From Mycobacterium sherrisii (GTDB lineage: Bacteria; Actinomycetota; Actinomycetes; Mycobacteriales; Mycobacteriaceae), in assembly GCF_002102355.1 (NCBI RefSeq), contig NZ_LQPT01000072.1, forward strand, positions 111,184 through 175,183: 64,000 nt of DNA. The letters are read 5' to 3'. Below the pieces are notes generated by a model. The model saw nothing but the letters and a program-made list of their open reading frames with translations. It had not been told where the DNA came from and searched no databases. A program made the position numbers and the translations under genes. Every line of letters begins with the position of its first letter. Position 1 is the stretch's first letter. Of the stretch, positions 1-12,707 are shown piece after piece.

Positions 1-479
1 GTGGCGATCACCGCCCAGCAGGCGCGAGCCGACGAAACGTTGTCGCTGATCCGCCGCGGCGACGAGCAGATCCGCAAACAATCGTTCTATCAACGCATCG
101 ACTACATGCACGAGCAGATCAACCAGTACATGGCCCGCAATGACGCCGTGGACAAAGCCGATCTGCAGGGCGCCGACGAGCTGCTGGTCCGGTGGCGCCA
201 GGCCAACGACCGCATCAACTCCTACATTTCGGTCGGTAACTATCGTGCCGCCACCCAGATCGCGCTCGGCAGCGCCGAAGACGACTCCACCCCGGCGTTC
301 GACAAGCTCGAGGATCAGCTGGGCAAGGCCATGACCCAGAGCCGCACCCATCTGCGCAACGACGTGGTGAACGCGCGCAGCGGGCTGTCCGGCGCACAGG
401 TCGGGGGTGTGGTGCTCAGTCTCGGCGCCGCCGTGGCGGTTGCCCTGGGCCTGTGGCCGCGGCTGAAAGAGTATCGATA

Positions 480-480
<1 letters not shown>
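1..480 (+). CDS. glnX: GlnX-like membrane sensor, C-terminal part (5' end outside window)
   Basis: This is the C-terminal 159 residues of a membrane protein matching mycobacterial GlnX (Rv0412c in Mtb), which is about 440 residues long. The GTG at base 1 is therefore not the start. The visible part is a long charged helical stretch with a hydrophobic segment at fragment residues 134-153 and a short basic tail, as expected for an extracellular helical sensor domain returning through the membrane. Its stop overlaps the GTG of glnH by one base, and pknG follows. In Mtb, GlnX is reported to relay binding of aspartate or glutamate by GlnH to the kinase PknG. The family call rests mainly on context and remembered sequence. 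Confidence 0.85.
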
Positions 481-3718
<3,238 letters not shown>

Positions 3719-3745
3719 CTTCGTGCGTCGGCGTGTGAATCGTCG

Positions 3746-3810
3746 GCGTTGAGTGTGCGCCTGCGGCGGCGACACGCAGGGCGGACCCGCCGCAGGTACA
3801 CACTCAAAAC
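3746..3810. repeat. Dispersed palindromic repeat, copy 1
   Basis: This is an imperfect palindrome in the gap between convergent pknG and the DUF559 gene; it runs a few bases into the 3' end of the latter. The left arm is 3746-3769, beginning GCGTTGAGTGTGCGCCTG, and the right arm is 3787-3810, ending ACACACTCAAAAC. About 20 of 24 positions pair. The central part contains GGCGACACGC. Related copies lie at 4719-4802, 34849-34935, 38961-39000 and 49366-49445. In this position it could act as a bidirectional terminator, but other copies are not placed between converging genes. Confidence 0.75.
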
Positions 3811-4667
3811 CGTTGCTGCACAGTCGAAGCGGCCAGAGCATCGCGGACACGGCGCACGATCGCGGCGGGCCGGTCTTCGGCCACCACCCGCACGATCGTC
3901 CAACCCAACTGCTCGAGGGTTTCCAGCCGGCGAATGTCCTTGAGATATTGCCGACGATCCGTTTGATGGTGGTCGCCGTCGTATTCCACCGCGACCATGC
4001 AGTCCTCCCAGCCTAGGTCGAGATAGGCCACCGGCATGCCGTCGACCCCGACGACCGGTATCTGGGTCTGCGGCCGCGGCAGCCCCGCATCGATGAGCAG
4101 CAAACGCAGATAGCTCTCGCGCGGCGATTGAGCACCCGCGTCGACCAGCTCCAGCGCTGATTCGAGCCGACGCAACCCCGGCGAGCGCGGGTGATCTGTC
4201 GCGACGCGAAGTGCGTCGTCGACTTTGAAACCCGTTGCCTGCGCCAGGGCGTCCAACCGCACCACCGCCGAACGGATGGCCCCGCGACGACCGATGTCGA
4301 AGGCCGTTCGCTCCGGCGTCGTCACCCGAAGTCCTGCGATCACCTGAATCTCGTTGTCCAACAGCGTGTCCCGGCGGGTTACTATGCCACGCGGGGTACG
4401 CGTGCTGGCATGTAACAGCTCGACCGGGACGCCGTCGGGGATCCACTTGCTGCCGTGCCAGGCGGCCGCGGCGGCCCCGGCGACGATACCGCGCCGTTTC
4501 GACCACAGCCAGGCGGCGACGATGCGCACTTGCAGTGACGCCTCGACGTGCCTGGGCAGATATACGTTGGGAAACACCGCGCGGTAACGCGTGCGCAGTT
4601 GATGGCGGTTCAGCGCCCCGGCCGCCAATGCTTCACTGCCAATGAACGGTTGACTGAGCTCCCACAT
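3804..4667 (-). CDS. AbiEi-like N-terminal domain plus DUF559 nuclease-fold protein
   Basis: This is a 287-residue protein of a type found in several copies in many actinobacteria. The N-terminal half resembles the winged-helix and AbiEi antitoxin-like region: the RAVFPNVYLP segment, then AAAAAWHGSKWIPDG and VTTPERTAFDIGRRG. The C-terminal third is a DUF559 (Vsr-like endonuclease fold) domain with an acidic core of Asp217, Glu221, Glu228, Asp230 and Asp232 followed by His233-His234 and a QLGWTIVRV strand. I chose the ATG at 4667 because homologues begin near there and the longer frame runs into a repeat. No AbiEii-type toxin gene is adjacent, so this is not an ordinary two-gene toxin-antitoxin pair. 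Palindromic repeats flank the gene on both sides. DNase activity is inferred from fold only. Confidence 0.8.
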   Translation of the reverse strand: MWELSQPFIGSEALAAGALNRHQLRTRYRAVFPNVYLPRHVEASLQVRIVAAWLWSKRRGIVAGAAAAAWHGSKWIPDGVPVELLHASTRTPRGIVTRRDTLLDNEIQVIAGLRVTTPERTAFDIGRRGAIRSAVVRLDALAQATGFKVDDALRVATDHPRSPGLRRLESALELVDAGAQSPRESYLRLLLIDAGLPRPQTQIPVVGVDGMPVAYLDLGWEDCMVAVEYDGDHHQTDRRQYLKDIRRLETLEQLGWTIVRVVAEDRPAAIVRRVRDALAASTVQQRF

Positions 4668-4718
4668 GACGGGAACTCTCGCACAGCGAGCCCGGCCGTG
4701 AATTCCGTTGTGCACAGG

Positions 4719-4802
4719 GGCGTTGAGTGTGCGTGTGTGGTGGGGACACGCCGGCACACCCCACCGTGGACGCGCACTCAACGCCACGAATGCACACTCA
4801 AC
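4719..4802. repeat. Dispersed palindromic repeat, copy 2
   Basis: The left arm GGCGTTGAGTGTGCG (4719-4733) pairs with CGCGCACTCAACGCC (4771-4785) at 14 of 15 positions. The inner part also pairs (GTGGGG with CCCCAC) around a core reading GGGGACACGCCGG. A further half-copy, TGCACACTCAAC, follows at 4791-4802. It lies upstream of the DUF559 gene and downstream of ackA, both on the minus strand. It could end ackA transcription or belong to the mobile or regulatory unit of the DUF559 gene. Confidence 0.8.
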
Positions 4803-4809
4803 AGGCGGG

Positions 4810-5970
4810 TCAGCCGGCCAGCAGGTTCGCGCAGTCGCGGGCAATGGCGAGTTCTTCGTTCGTCGGGACCATCAGCACGGCGATCGGCGAATCGTCGGCA
4901 GAGATCCGCTGCGCACGCTTGCCTGCCGACAGATTGCGCCCCTCGTCGAGCACGATGCCCAGCCGCTCCAGCCCCGCCATCGCGTCGCGCCGCACCGCCG
5001 CATCGTTTTCGCCGATGCCCCCGGTGAAGGTGATGACATCGGTGTTGCCCAGCACCGCCAGGTAGGCCCCGATATACTTGCGCAGCCGGTGAATGAACAC
5101 GTCATAGGCCAATTGCGCTGCGCCGTCGCCGGATTCGATCATCGCTCGCAACTTGCGAAAATCACGCTCACCGGCCAGACCCCAGACCCCAGAGCGATTG
5201 TTGAGCATCGACTCGATGGCATCGACGTCCATGTGCGCGGTGCGCCACAGGTAGCTGATCACCCCCGGGTCGATGTCGCCGCTGCGGGTGCCCATCACCA
5301 GCCCCTCCAACGGGGTCAGCCCCATCGAGGTATCCACCGGTCGGCCGCCGGCGATCGCGGAGGCCGAAGCGCCGTTGCCCAGGTGCAGCACGATCTGGTT
5401 CAGCTCGTCCAACGGTTGATGCAGGAACGCAGCGGCTTGCGCGCTCACGTATTCGTGCGACGTGCCGTGAAACCCGTAGCGGCGGATGTGGTACCGCTCG
5501 GCCAGGTCCCGGTCCATCGCATAGGTCGCGGCAGCGGGCGGCAGGCGGTGAAAGTACGCGGTGTCGAACACCGCGATGTGGGCCACGGCCGGCAGCAGTT
5601 TGCGCGCCACCTTGATGCCCTGAATCGCCGGGGGGTTGTGCAGCGGGGCGAGCTGCGACAGCTTCTCGAGGTCGGCAATCCGCGCATCGTCGATGAGCGT
5701 CGGTCGATAGAACTCGTTGCCGCCGTGCACCACCCGGTGCCCGACGGCCAGCAGCGCGCCCGGCTTCAGGTCAACTCCGGATTCGGCCATCTGCTCGAAC
5801 GCCAAGCGCAACGCCTCCTCGTGGGAGGCCACCCGTGATGACGGCTCACCGATCTGCTGGATGCCGCCGCCCGCCTGCGCCACGCCGGATTTCGGCTCGA
5901 CCAGCTGGTACTTCAGCGACGATGATCCCGAATTGATCACCAGCACAGGACGATTGGCGTGATCAGTCAT
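4810..5970 (-). CDS. ackA: Acetate kinase
   Basis: This 386-residue AckA converts acetyl phosphate and ADP to acetate and ATP in the cytoplasm. The N-terminal phosphate-binding strand [11 protein letters not shown] occupies residues 11-21. The family signatures [17 protein letters not shown] and [11 protein letters not shown] follow in order, and FTGGIGEND marks the C-terminal ATPase-fold lobe. The ATG at 5970 is the first codon consistent with homologues and overlaps the end of pta by 8 bases. The order fgd1-pta-ackA matches Mtb Rv0407-Rv0409. Together with Pta it forms the acetate overflow and assimilation pathway. Palindromic repeat copy 2 follows its stop. Confidence 0.97.
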   Translation of the reverse strand: MTDHANRPVLVINSGSSSLKYQLVEPKSGVAQAGGGIQQIGEPSSRVASHEEALRLAFEQMAESGVDLKPGALLAVGHRVVHGGNEFYRPTLIDDARIADLEKLSQLAPLHNPPAIQGIKVARKLLPAVAHIAVFDTAYFHRLPPAAATYAMDRDLAERYHIRRYGFHGTSHEYVSAQAAAFLHQPLDELNQIVLHLGNGASASAIAGGRPVDTSMGLTPLEGLVMGTRSGDIDPGVISYLWRTAHMDVDAIESMLNNRSGVWGLAGERDFRKLRAMIESGDGAAQLAYDVFIHRLRKYIGAYLAVLGNTDVITFTGGIGENDAAVRRDAMAGLERLGIVLDEGRNLSAGKRAQRISADDSPIAVLMVPTNEELAIARDCANLLAG

Positions 5971-8068
5971 CGCCGTCGCCCTGCGACTGAATCGCGGTGA
6001 TGGCAATCGTGTTGACGATGTCCTCGACCAGCGCACCGCGGGACAAATCGTTCACCGGTTTGCGCAGCCCTTGCAGCACCGGTCCGATCGCGATGGCCCC
6101 GGCACTGCGCTGCACCGCCTTGTAGGTGTTGTTGCCGGTGTTGAGATCGGGAAAAATCAGCACCGTGGCATGACCGGCCACCGGCGAGCCGCGCAGTTTG
6201 GTGGCGGCCACCGACGGCTCGATCGCGGCGTCATACTGGATCGGCCCCTCCACCAGCAGATCCGGCTGCCGCGAACGAACCAATTCCGTTGCCGTTCTGA
6301 CCTTGTCGACGTCGGCGCCACTGCCCGAATCCCCAGTGGAATAGGACAGCATCGCCACCTTCGGCTCGATCCCAAACCGCGCGGCGGTGCGCGCCGAGCT
6401 GATCGCGATATCGGCGAGCTGTTCGGGTGTCGGATCCGGGACGATCGCACAGTCGCCGTAGGCGAGCACCCGGTCGGGCAAACACATCAGGAAGATGCTG
6501 GAGACCGTCGAGACATCCGGGACGGTCCTGATGATCTCCAGAGCCGGGCGCACCGTGTGCGCGGTGGTGTGGGCGGCACCGGAAACCATTCCGTCGACCA
6601 TGCCGTTGTAGACCAGCATGGTGCCGAAATACGAGACATCGTGCATGATCTCGTGGGCCTGCTCGATGGTGACGCCTTTGGCCTTGCGCAACTCGGCGTA
6701 TTGGCCGGCGAACTGCTTGCACAGGTCCTCGTCGTACGGGTCGATGATCGTGGCGTCGTGCAGGTCGACGCCGAGTTCGCCGGCGCGCAACCGGATTCGA
6801 CCTTCGTCGCCCAGAATCGTCAGGTCGGCGATGCGCCGCTTCAGCACCCGTCCAGCCGCCTTGAGGATCCGGTCGTCGTCCCCCTCGGGCAGCACGATGT
6901 GTCTGCGGTCGGCGCGGGCCTGCTGGGTCAACCGATGGGTGAACATCTGGGGTGTGGTCACCGTCGGGATCGGAATCGCAAGCTGGGCAAGCAGATCGGC
7001 GATGTCGACGTGACGCTCCATCAACTCCACCGCGGTATCGATCTTGCGCTGCGAGTCGGCCGTGACCCGCCCCCGCGCCACGAAGGCGGCGCTGGCCGTG
7101 TCGTAGGTGCCCAACTCGTTTCCGATGATCGGCAGCCGCAGCCGCAGCCCGGCGACCAGCGCCGCAATCGAGGGATGCAGCTCGAATCCGCCGTTGAGCA
7201 CGATGCAGGACAACGATGGAAACCCTTCGGCCGCATGGGCACTCGCGGCGGCGAGCACGACGTCGGAGCGATCTCCCGGGGTGATCACCGCCATGCCGTC
7301 GCGCAACCGCTCCAGCACGTGGTCGGCTGTCATCCCGGCCACCAGCACGCCCATCACCTCACGCGCGACCAGTTCGGCGTCACCGCTGATCAGCGTCCCG
7401 CGGACGGCTTGACGCAGCTCCTCCACGGTCGGCGCCGCGAGCAGCGGTTCGTCGGGCAGCACATAGCTGGGCGGATCGAATCTGCCCAGCGCCTCCGCGA
7501 CCACCCCCATCTCGGCGGGCTCACACCGGCTGGCCACCACCGCCGCGGTGTGCGCACGCTGCGCGGCCAGTTCGGCCAGTGACACCTCGACGACCGTCGC
7601 GATCTGCTCGGCCGAACGCCCCTTCGCGCGCACCGCCAGCAAGACGGGGGCGCCGAGATTGACCGCGATGCGGGCATTGACCGAAAGTTCGGCGGGCGCG
7701 GTGACGTCGGTGTAGTCGCTGCCGACGATCACCACCGCGTCGCAGGACTGCGCCATGGCGTGATACGCGTCGACGATGTTGGCGATCGCGGTGTCGAGGT
7801 CGGCGTGGATGTCCTGGTAGGTGACGCCCACGCACTGTTCGTAGGACAGCTCCGCGGTGGTGCGCGTGAGCAGCAGCTCCAGGATGTAGTCACGCTCCTC
7901 TGGCGAGGCGCTGCCGCCGGAAACGCGCGTAATCGGCCGGAACACACCGACTTTGGCGACCGTCGCGGTCAATCGATTCAGTAATCCCAACGCGATCGTC
8001 GATTTGCCGGTCTCCGGCTCGGGCGCCGCGATATAGATCGCCGAAGCGGTCGGCGCGGTGTCAGGCAA
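5963..8068 (-). CDS. pta: Phosphate acetyltransferase, long form
   Basis: This enzyme interconverts acetyl-CoA and acetyl phosphate. At 701 residues it is the long type: an N-terminal P-loop/BioD-like domain ([14 protein letters not shown] near residues 15-28), a central DRTGG-type domain, and the C-terminal PTA_PTB catalytic domain from about residue 370, with [32 protein letters not shown] and [17 protein letters not shown] chose the TTG at 8068 because [16 protein letters not shown] aligns with the Mtb N-terminus and because it overlaps fgd1 by 8 bases, exactly like the pta/ackA junction. An AGG lies about 10 bases upstream. Another TTG at 8101 would add 11 residues. There is no ATG or GTG alternative near the expected N-terminus. 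Confidence 0.95.
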   Translation of the reverse strand: MPDTAPTASAIYIAAPEPETGKSTIALGLLNRLTATVAKVGVFRPITRVSGGSASPEERDYILELLLTRTTAELSYEQCVGVTYQDIHADLDTAIANIVDAYHAMAQSCDAVVIVGSDYTDVTAPAELSVNARIAVNLGAPVLLAVRAKGRSAEQIATVVEVSLAELAAQRAHTAAVVASRCEPAEMGVVAEALGRFDPPSYVLPDEPLLAAPTVEELRQAVRGTLISGDAELVAREVMGVLVAGMTADHVLERLRDGMAVITPGDRSDVVLAAASAHAAEGFPSLSCIVLNGGFELHPSIAALVAGLRLRLPIIGNELGTYDTASAAFVARGRVTADSQRKIDTAVELMERHVDIADLLAQLAIPIPTVTTPQMFTHRLTQQARADRRHIVLPEGDDDRILKAAGRVLKRRIADLTILGDEGRIRLRAGELGVDLHDATIIDPYDEDLCKQFAGQYAELRKAKGVTIEQAHEIMHDVSYFGTMLVYNGMVDGMVSGAAHTTAHTVRPALEIIRTVPDVSTVSSIFLMCLPDRVLAYGDCAIVPDPTPEQLADIAISSARTAARFGIEPKVAMLSYSTGDSGSGADVDKVRTATELVRSRQPDLLVEGPIQYDAAIEPSVAATKLRGSPVAGHATVLIFPDLNTGNNTYKAVQRSAGAIAIGPVLQGLRKPVNDLSRGALVEDIVNTIAITAIQSQGDGDD

Positions 8069-9071
8069 GTCGCCGCAACCTGGGCGCCAGATCCTTTTCA
8101 AAGAGTTCGAGGAACCGGCGCTGATCGTGTCCGGGTGCGTGGAAGACCAAGTGGTTAAGCCCCCACTGCACGTACTGCCCGACCTTTTCGACGGCCTCGT
8201 CGGGGTCCGAAGCGACGATCCACCGCTTGGCGACCTGCTCGATCGGCAGCTCGTCGGCGGCCTTCTCCATCTCCAGCGGGTCGTGGATGCTGGTCTTCTG
8301 TTCGGCCGTCAACGACAGCGGCGCCCAGAACCGGGTGTTCTCCAGTGCGAGGTCGGGATCGGTGTCGTAGGAGATCTTGATCTCGATCATCCGGTCGATG
8401 TCGTCGGGATTCTTGCCCGCGGCCTCGGCGCCCTCCCTCATCGCGGGAATGAGCTTGTCTTTGTACAGTTCCTCGCCCTTGCCGGAGGTGCAGATGAAGC
8501 CGTCGCCGGCCCGTCCGGCGTACTTGGCGACCTGCGGCCCGCCGGCCGCAATGTAGATGGGGATGCCGCCCTCGGGCACGTCGTAGATCGACGCGCCCTT
8601 GGTGTGGTAGTACTCGCCTTCGAAGTCGACCCGGTCACCCAGCCACAGCTCACGCATCAGCCGCACCGATTCGCGGAGCCGCGCGTAACGCTCCTTGAAT
8701 TCCGGCCATTCGCCCTCGTATCCGGTGGCGATCTCGTTGAGCGATTCGCCGGTGCCGACACCCAGGAAGATCCGGCCCGGGTAGAGACAGCCCATCGTGG
8801 CAAACGCCTGCGCGATCACGGCGGGGTTGTAACGGAACGTCGGGGTGAGCACCGACGTCCCCAGCAGCAGTCTTTCGGTGCGCTCGCCGACAGCGGTCAT
8901 CCAGGCGAGCGAGAACGGGGCGTGCCCGCCCTCGTGCCGCCACGGCTGGAAATGATCACTGACGGTGGCGCTGTCCATGCCGTGTGCTTCGGCGGCCACG
9001 GCTAGTTCGACGAGCTCACGCGGAGCAAATTGTTCGGCGGACGCCTTGTATCCAAGCTTCAGTTCGGCCAC
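8061..9071 (-). CDS. fgd1: F420-dependent glucose-6-phosphate dehydrogenase
   Basis: This is a 336-residue luciferase-like TIM-barrel enzyme that oxidises glucose 6-phosphate to 6-phosphogluconolactone while reducing coenzyme F420. It supplies reduced F420 for nitroreductases and stress defence. Asp39-His40 in TVSDHFQPW are the known F420/catalytic positions, and [14 protein letters not shown] carries the conserved glutamate. Length and sequence agree with Mtb Fgd1 (336). The start is GTG at 9071, preceded on the minus strand by GGAG and AAAGAACGA. It is the first gene of the fgd1-pta-ackA operon, with coupling through 8-base overlaps. Confidence 0.98.
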   Translation of the reverse strand: MAELKLGYKASAEQFAPRELVELAVAAEAHGMDSATVSDHFQPWRHEGGHAPFSLAWMTAVGERTERLLLGTSVLTPTFRYNPAVIAQAFATMGCLYPGRIFLGVGTGESLNEIATGYEGEWPEFKERYARLRESVRLMRELWLGDRVDFEGEYYHTKGASIYDVPEGGIPIYIAAGGPQVAKYAGRAGDGFICTSGKGEELYKDKLIPAMREGAEAAGKNPDDIDRMIEIKISYDTDPDLALENTRFWAPLSLTAEQKTSIHDPLEMEKAADELPIEQVAKRWIVASDPDEAVEKVGQYVQWGLNHLVFHAPGHDQRRFLELFEKDLAPRLRRLA

Positions 9072-9164
9072 TCGTTCTTTCTACTCCATATGTTGTCACC
9101 GGCGACCCGCGACGTCCAAGGCCGCGACGCAGCACGCCCGGCTTTGCCGCGATCGCGATCGCCT

Positions 9165-9170
9165 TAGACT
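9165..9170 (+). promoter_or_regulatory. -10 box for a leaderless transcript of the metallo-hydrolase gene
   Basis: TAGACT fits the mycobacterial -10 pattern TANNNT and ends 7 bases before the ATG at 9178. That spacing puts the transcription start at or next to the start codon, giving a leaderless mRNA. No Shine-Dalgarno sequence is visible in front of the ATG, which agrees. Confidence 0.6.
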
Positions 9171-9177
9171 CGCGCGC

Positions 9178-9930
9178 ATGGGACCGGCTCCGGAACTCGT
9201 CCAAGTAACCGACACCGTGCATCTTGCCCGGGGTGAAGCCGTCAACTGGACGCTGGTGACCGACAACACCGGCGTGCTGCTGATCGACGCCGGCTATCCC
9301 GGCGACCGCGGGGCCGTGCTGTCCTCGTTGAATCGGCTCGGCTACGGCCCCGGCGACGTGCGCGCCATCCTGTTGACGCACGCCCACATCGACCACCTGG
9401 GCACCGCCATCTGGTTTGCCGCCCAGCACGGCACGCCGGTCTACTGCCACGCCGACGAAGTCGGGCACGCCAAGCGCGAATACCTCGAGCAGGTGGCGGT
9501 CACCGATCTGGCGCTACGGATTTGGCGGCCGCGATGGGCCGTCTGGATCGCGCACGTGGTCCGTAGCGGCGGCCTGGTTCGCGACGGAATCCCGACGGCC
9601 AAGCCGCTGACGCCCGAGGTCGCCGCGGCGCTGCCCGGGCACCCGCGAGCCGTCTTCAGCCCCGGCCACACCCACGGTCATTGCTCGTATCTGGTCGACG
9701 GCGTGCTGGTCAGTGGGGACGCGTTGATCACCGGGCACCCGCTGATCCGGCACGACGGCCCGCAGCTGCTGCCGGCGATCTTCAGTTACAGCCAGCAGGA
9801 CTGCATTCGCACCCTGTCGGCGCTGGCGCTGTTGGAGACCGAGGTGCTGGCACCCGGACATGGCCCGCTGTGGCGCGGCCCGATCCGCGAAGCCACGCAT
9901 GCGGCGCTGACGAAGGCGGGCGTGCGGTGA
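9178..9930 (+). CDS. Metallo-beta-lactamase-fold hydrolase (Rv0406c-like)
   Basis: This 250-residue protein has the MBL fold signature His68-x-His70-x-Asp72-His73 ([10 protein letters not shown]), later metal ligands in [16 protein letters not shown] and SGDAL, and a final APGHGPLW motif. These make a binuclear zinc site likely. It corresponds in position and sequence to Mtb Rv0406c, whose substrate is not known. Members of this broad group include glyoxalase II-like hydrolases, lactonases and thioesterases, and the sequence does not decide between them. The ATG at 9178 is supported by the leaderless -10 box. The stop overlaps the GTG of the following YnfA-like gene by 3 bases (GTGA), so the two are probably co-translated. 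Confidence 0.9.
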   Translation: MGPAPELVQVTDTVHLARGEAVNWTLVTDNTGVLLIDAGYPGDRGAVLSSLNRLGYGPGDVRAILLTHAHIDHLGTAIWFAAQHGTPVYCHADEVGHAKREYLEQVAVTDLALRIWRPRWAVWIAHVVRSGGLVRDGIPTAKPLTPEVAAALPGHPRAVFSPGHTHGHCSYLVDGVLVSGDALITGHPLIRHDGPQLLPAIFSYSQQDCIRTLSALALLETEVLAPGHGPLWRGPIREATHAALTKAGVR

Positions 9931-10262
9931 CGGTCGCCAAATCGATCGCGCTGTTCGTGTTGGCGGCGCTGTTCGAGATCGGCGGCGCCTGGCTGGTGTG
10001 GCAGGGCGTCCGCGAACACCGCGGCTGGTTGTGGGCGGGCTGGGGCATGATCGCCCTCGGCGGCTATGGCTTCGTCGCCACCTTGCAGCCCGATCCGCAC
10101 TTCGGCCGGGTGTTGGCCGCGTACGGGGGCGTATTCGTGGCGGGCTCGCTGTTGTGGGGCATGGGGTTTGACGGGTTCCGTCCCGACCGCTGGGACGTCG
10201 CCGGCGCGTTGATCTGCCTGCTAGGCGTGGCGGTGATCATGTACGCTCCGCGAACTCGTTGA
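9927..10262 (+). CDS. YnfA/UPF0060 small membrane protein
   Basis: This 111-residue protein has four predicted membrane helices and belongs to the UPF0060 (YnfA) family, which is related in topology to small multidrug resistance transporters. Family hallmarks include [13 protein letters not shown] in helix 1, [16 protein letters not shown] between helices 2 and 3, and [18 protein letters not shown] before helix 4. The conserved glutamate in the first helix (FEIGG) is present. The GTG start overlaps the upstream hydrolase stop. Its 3' end overlaps the 3' end of the convergent monooxygenase gene by 26 bases. Substrate unknown; drug efflux has been proposed for some homologues. Confidence 0.9.
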   Translation: MTVAKSIALFVLAALFEIGGAWLVWQGVREHRGWLWAGWGMIALGGYGFVATLQPDPHFGRVLAAYGGVFVAGSLLWGMGFDGFRPDRWDVAGALICLLGVAVIMYAPRTR

Positions 10263-11592
10263 GCCCCAGGTGATCTCGCAGCGTCTCACCGCCGTATTCG
10301 CTGCGGTAGGCCCCGCGTTCCTGCAGTAGCGGAACCACACGATCGACGAACTCGTCGAGGCCGTGCGGTGTCAGATGCGGCACCAGGATGAACCCGTCGC
10401 AGGCGTCGGCCTGGATGTATTCGTCGATCTCGGTGGCGATCCGGCTGGCCGTGCCGACGAACTGCTCCCGGGTGGTGACGGCGATGATGAGCTCGCGGAT
10501 CGAGAGGTTTTCCGCCTCGGCGCGTTGGCGCCAGCGGCCGGCGACTGCGACGGGGTCGACGTGGCGCACCCGGCCCTGGGTGATGTCGCTGTCGACGACG
10601 GGATCGAACTCGGGCAGCGGGCCGTCCGGGTCGAGATCGCCGAGCTCACGCCCCCACACCTGTTCGAGCATCGCGATCGCGGTGGCGCCGCTGACCTGCT
10701 GGTGGCGAATGTGGCGCGCCTTGTCCTGCGCCTCGCCGTCGGAATCGCCCAAGACGAAGGTCGCCGCCGGAAAAACCTTGAGCTGGTTGGGGTCTCGGCC
10801 AGCAGCCGCGGCCCGGCCCTTGACGTCGGCGTAATAGCGCTGGCCGTCGGACAGCGACCCGTGCAACGTGAACAACGCGTCGGCATACCGCGCGCCGAAC
10901 GCCCGGCCCTCGTCGGAATCGCCGGCCTGCAACAGGATTGGGTGCCCCTGCGGGCCCGCCGGCAGGGTCGCGAAACCGCGCACGTCGAACTGCGGCCCCC
11001 GATGCTCGACCGGGCGAATGCCGGACGGGTCAACGTAGGTTCCGCCCGCGACGTCGGCCAGCACCGCGCCGGGCTGCCAGCTGTCCCAAAATTCGCGCGC
11101 GAGGGTGACGAACTCCTCGGCCCGCCGGTACCGGTCGGCGTGACTCAGAAAACCCCCGCGACGGAAGTTCGCGCCGGTAAAGGCGTCCGAGGAAGTGACG
11201 ATGTTCCAGCCGGCGCGGCCACCGGACAGATGGTCCAGGGTGGCGAATTGCCTTGCTACTTCAAACGGTTCGTTGAATGTGGTGTTGATCGTTCCGGTCA
11301 GCCCGATCCGGTCGGTGACCCCGGCCAGAGCCGACAGGACGGTGAAGGTGTCCGGCCGGCCGACGACGTCGAGATCGTAGATGCGCCCGCGATGCTCGCG
11401 CAGCCGCAGCCCCTCGGCCAGGAAGAAGAAATCGAACAAGCCACGCTCGGCGGTGCGGGCAAGGTGGACGAAGGAGTCGAATTCGATCTGGCTGCCGGCA
11501 CTGGGATCGGTCCACACCGTAGTGTTGTTGACGCCGGGAAAGTGGGCAGCCAGATGAATCGGCTTGCGCCGCTGCCCTTCTCGGATGCTCAC
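10237..11592 (-). CDS. NtaA/SnaA/DszA-family FMN-dependent monooxygenase
   Basis: This 451-residue luciferase-like flavin monooxygenase belongs to the NtaA/SnaA/DszA/YxeK group, which uses reduced FMN from a separate reductase. Family segments are [64 protein letters not shown] and [14 protein letters not shown]. The GTG at 11592 overlaps the stop of the upstream monooxygenase gene in GTGA and gives a short basic start. An in-frame ATG 15 bases upstream lies inside that gene. It is the last gene of a six-gene operon. Known relatives oxidise nitrilotriacetate, dibenzothiophene sulfone or N-acetyl-S-(2-succino)cysteine, and the GNAT gene in the operon favours the last type of chemistry. Confidence 0.9.
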   Translation of the reverse strand: MSIREGQRRKPIHLAAHFPGVNNTTVWTDPSAGSQIEFDSFVHLARTAERGLFDFFFLAEGLRLREHRGRIYDLDVVGRPDTFTVLSALAGVTDRIGLTGTINTTFNEPFEVARQFATLDHLSGGRAGWNIVTSSDAFTGANFRRGGFLSHADRYRRAEEFVTLAREFWDSWQPGAVLADVAGGTYVDPSGIRPVEHRGPQFDVRGFATLPAGPQGHPILLQAGDSDEGRAFGARYADALFTLHGSLSDGQRYYADVKGRAAAAGRDPNQLKVFPAATFVLGDSDGEAQDKARHIRHQQVSGATAIAMLEQVWGRELGDLDPDGPLPEFDPVVDSDITQGRVRHVDPVAVAGRWRQRAEAENLSIRELIIAVTTREQFVGTASRIATEIDEYIQADACDGFILVPHLTPHGLDEFVDRVVPLLQERGAYRSEYGGETLRDHLGLNEFAERT

Positions 11593-12707
11593 GCGGTCAA
11601 CCCCCATTCCCGCGCGATCAGCTGGTGCGAGCGCAGCCGGTCCTCGTGGCGATGGGTCACCGAAGTTATGACCAGCTCATCGGCACCGGTGACCCGCTGC
11701 AGCGCCGCCAACCGCTCTGCGACATCGCCCGCCGTGCCCACGAATTGCGTTGCCACCCGGTCCTTTACCAGGTCCAGTTGGTCCTCGGTCAGCGGCGGGC
11801 ATTCTCCGGGCTTCGGGTAGGGCATGGCGCCGACCCCGGTGCGGATCGAATAGACCCAGTGACCGTACCCGGCGGCCAACCCTTTGGCGGTGGCGGTGTC
11901 GTCGGCGACGACGATGTCGGCCGACACCACCACGTAGGGCCGCTGCAGCGCTGCCGACGGCACGAACGTGTCGCGATAGGCCTCGATCGCTTCCAGGGCG
12001 GTGGCCGGCGTGATGTGATAGCTCGCCACAAACGGCAACCCCCGCGCCCCGGCAACGCGTGCGCTTTGCCCTCGGGTGCTGCCAAAGACCCAGGGCCGCA
12101 AGCTACTTCCTTCCCCCGGCACCGCGTGTACGTCGAATTTGCCGGAGCGGTAGGTGCCGTCGAGCAGGGCCAGGATGTCGTCGACCTGCTCGGCAAAGTC
12201 CGGTGAGACCGCCTCCGGTTGCTGCAACAGCCCCATGGTGGCCTGTAGCTGCTCGAGGTCGAGCATCCCGCGCAGGTCGAACGGGGTCGGGATGACGACG
12301 CCGTCCACCTCGTGCCAGACCCGCGGCGGGCGCGGTTCGCGCGGCGTCTTCGGCTTGTGTTGTTCGGCGCGGCGCTGCCCGGATCGGCCCACTCCCAGAT
12401 CGATGCGCCCCGGGTAGAAAGCCTCGAGCATGCCGAAACTTTCGACCACCGCGATGGCGGTGGTATAGCCGAGCTGGACGGCCGCGGCACCGACCCGAAT
12501 CGTGTTGGTAGCAGCGGCGATCTGTCCGATCAACACCGCCGGCGCGGCGCTGGCGACGGCCACGAAGTGGTGTTCGGCCACCCAGTAACGCCGAAAGCCC
12601 CAGGCCTCGGCGCGTTGGGCCAACTCGATCGTGTTGCGCAGCGCCGTCGCGGCGTCGCTTCCCGCGCTGATCGGCGCGAGGTCCAGGACCGACAGCGGCA
12701 CGTTCAT
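11589..12707 (-). CDS. LLM-class flavin oxidoreductase (MsnO8-like)
   Basis: This 372-residue luciferase-like protein starts with PLSVLDLAPISAG and contains AEAWGFRRYWVAEHHF, RVGAAAVQLGYTTAIAVVESFGMLEAFYPGRIDLGVGRS and the C-terminal FVGTAGDVAERL, all typical of the MsnO8/LLM subgroup. It probably uses FMNH2. Its ATG overlaps the stop of the upstream monooxygenase (ATGA), and its own stop overlaps the next start (GTGA), so it is an internal member of a tightly coupled operon. The substrate is unknown. With three non-identical LLM enzymes in a row, stepwise oxidation or a choice of substrates is plausible. No flavin reductase gene lies in the operon. Confidence 0.88.
   Translation of the reverse strand: MNVPLSVLDLAPISAGSDAATALRNTIELAQRAEAWGFRRYWVAEHHFVAVASAAPAVLIGQIAAATNTIRVGAAAVQLGYTTAIAVVESFGMLEAFYPGRIDLGVGRSGQRRAEQHKPKTPREPRPPRVWHEVDGVVIPTPFDLRGMLDLEQLQATMGLLQQPEAVSPDFAEQVDDILALLDGTYRSGKFDVHAVPGEGSSLRPWVFGSTRGQSARVAGARGLPFVASYHITPATALEAIEAYRDTFVPSAALQRPYVVVSADIVVADDTATAKGLAAGYGHWVYSIRTGVGAMPYPKPGECPPLTEDQLDLVKDRVATQFVGTAGDVAERLAALQRVTGADELVITSVTHRHEDRLRSHQLIAREWGLTA

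Noticed and set aside
3804-4667. Type IV toxin-antitoxin system
   Set aside because: The protein has an AbiEi-like N-terminus, but no nucleotidyltransferase (AbiEii) toxin gene is adjacent, and the C-terminus is a DUF559 domain.
10363-11820. A 485-codon open frame on the plus strand across the monooxygenase genes
   Set aside because: It is antisense to two genes with clear luciferase-family motifs; long antisense frames are normal in high-GC DNA. Its translation has no recognisable domain.
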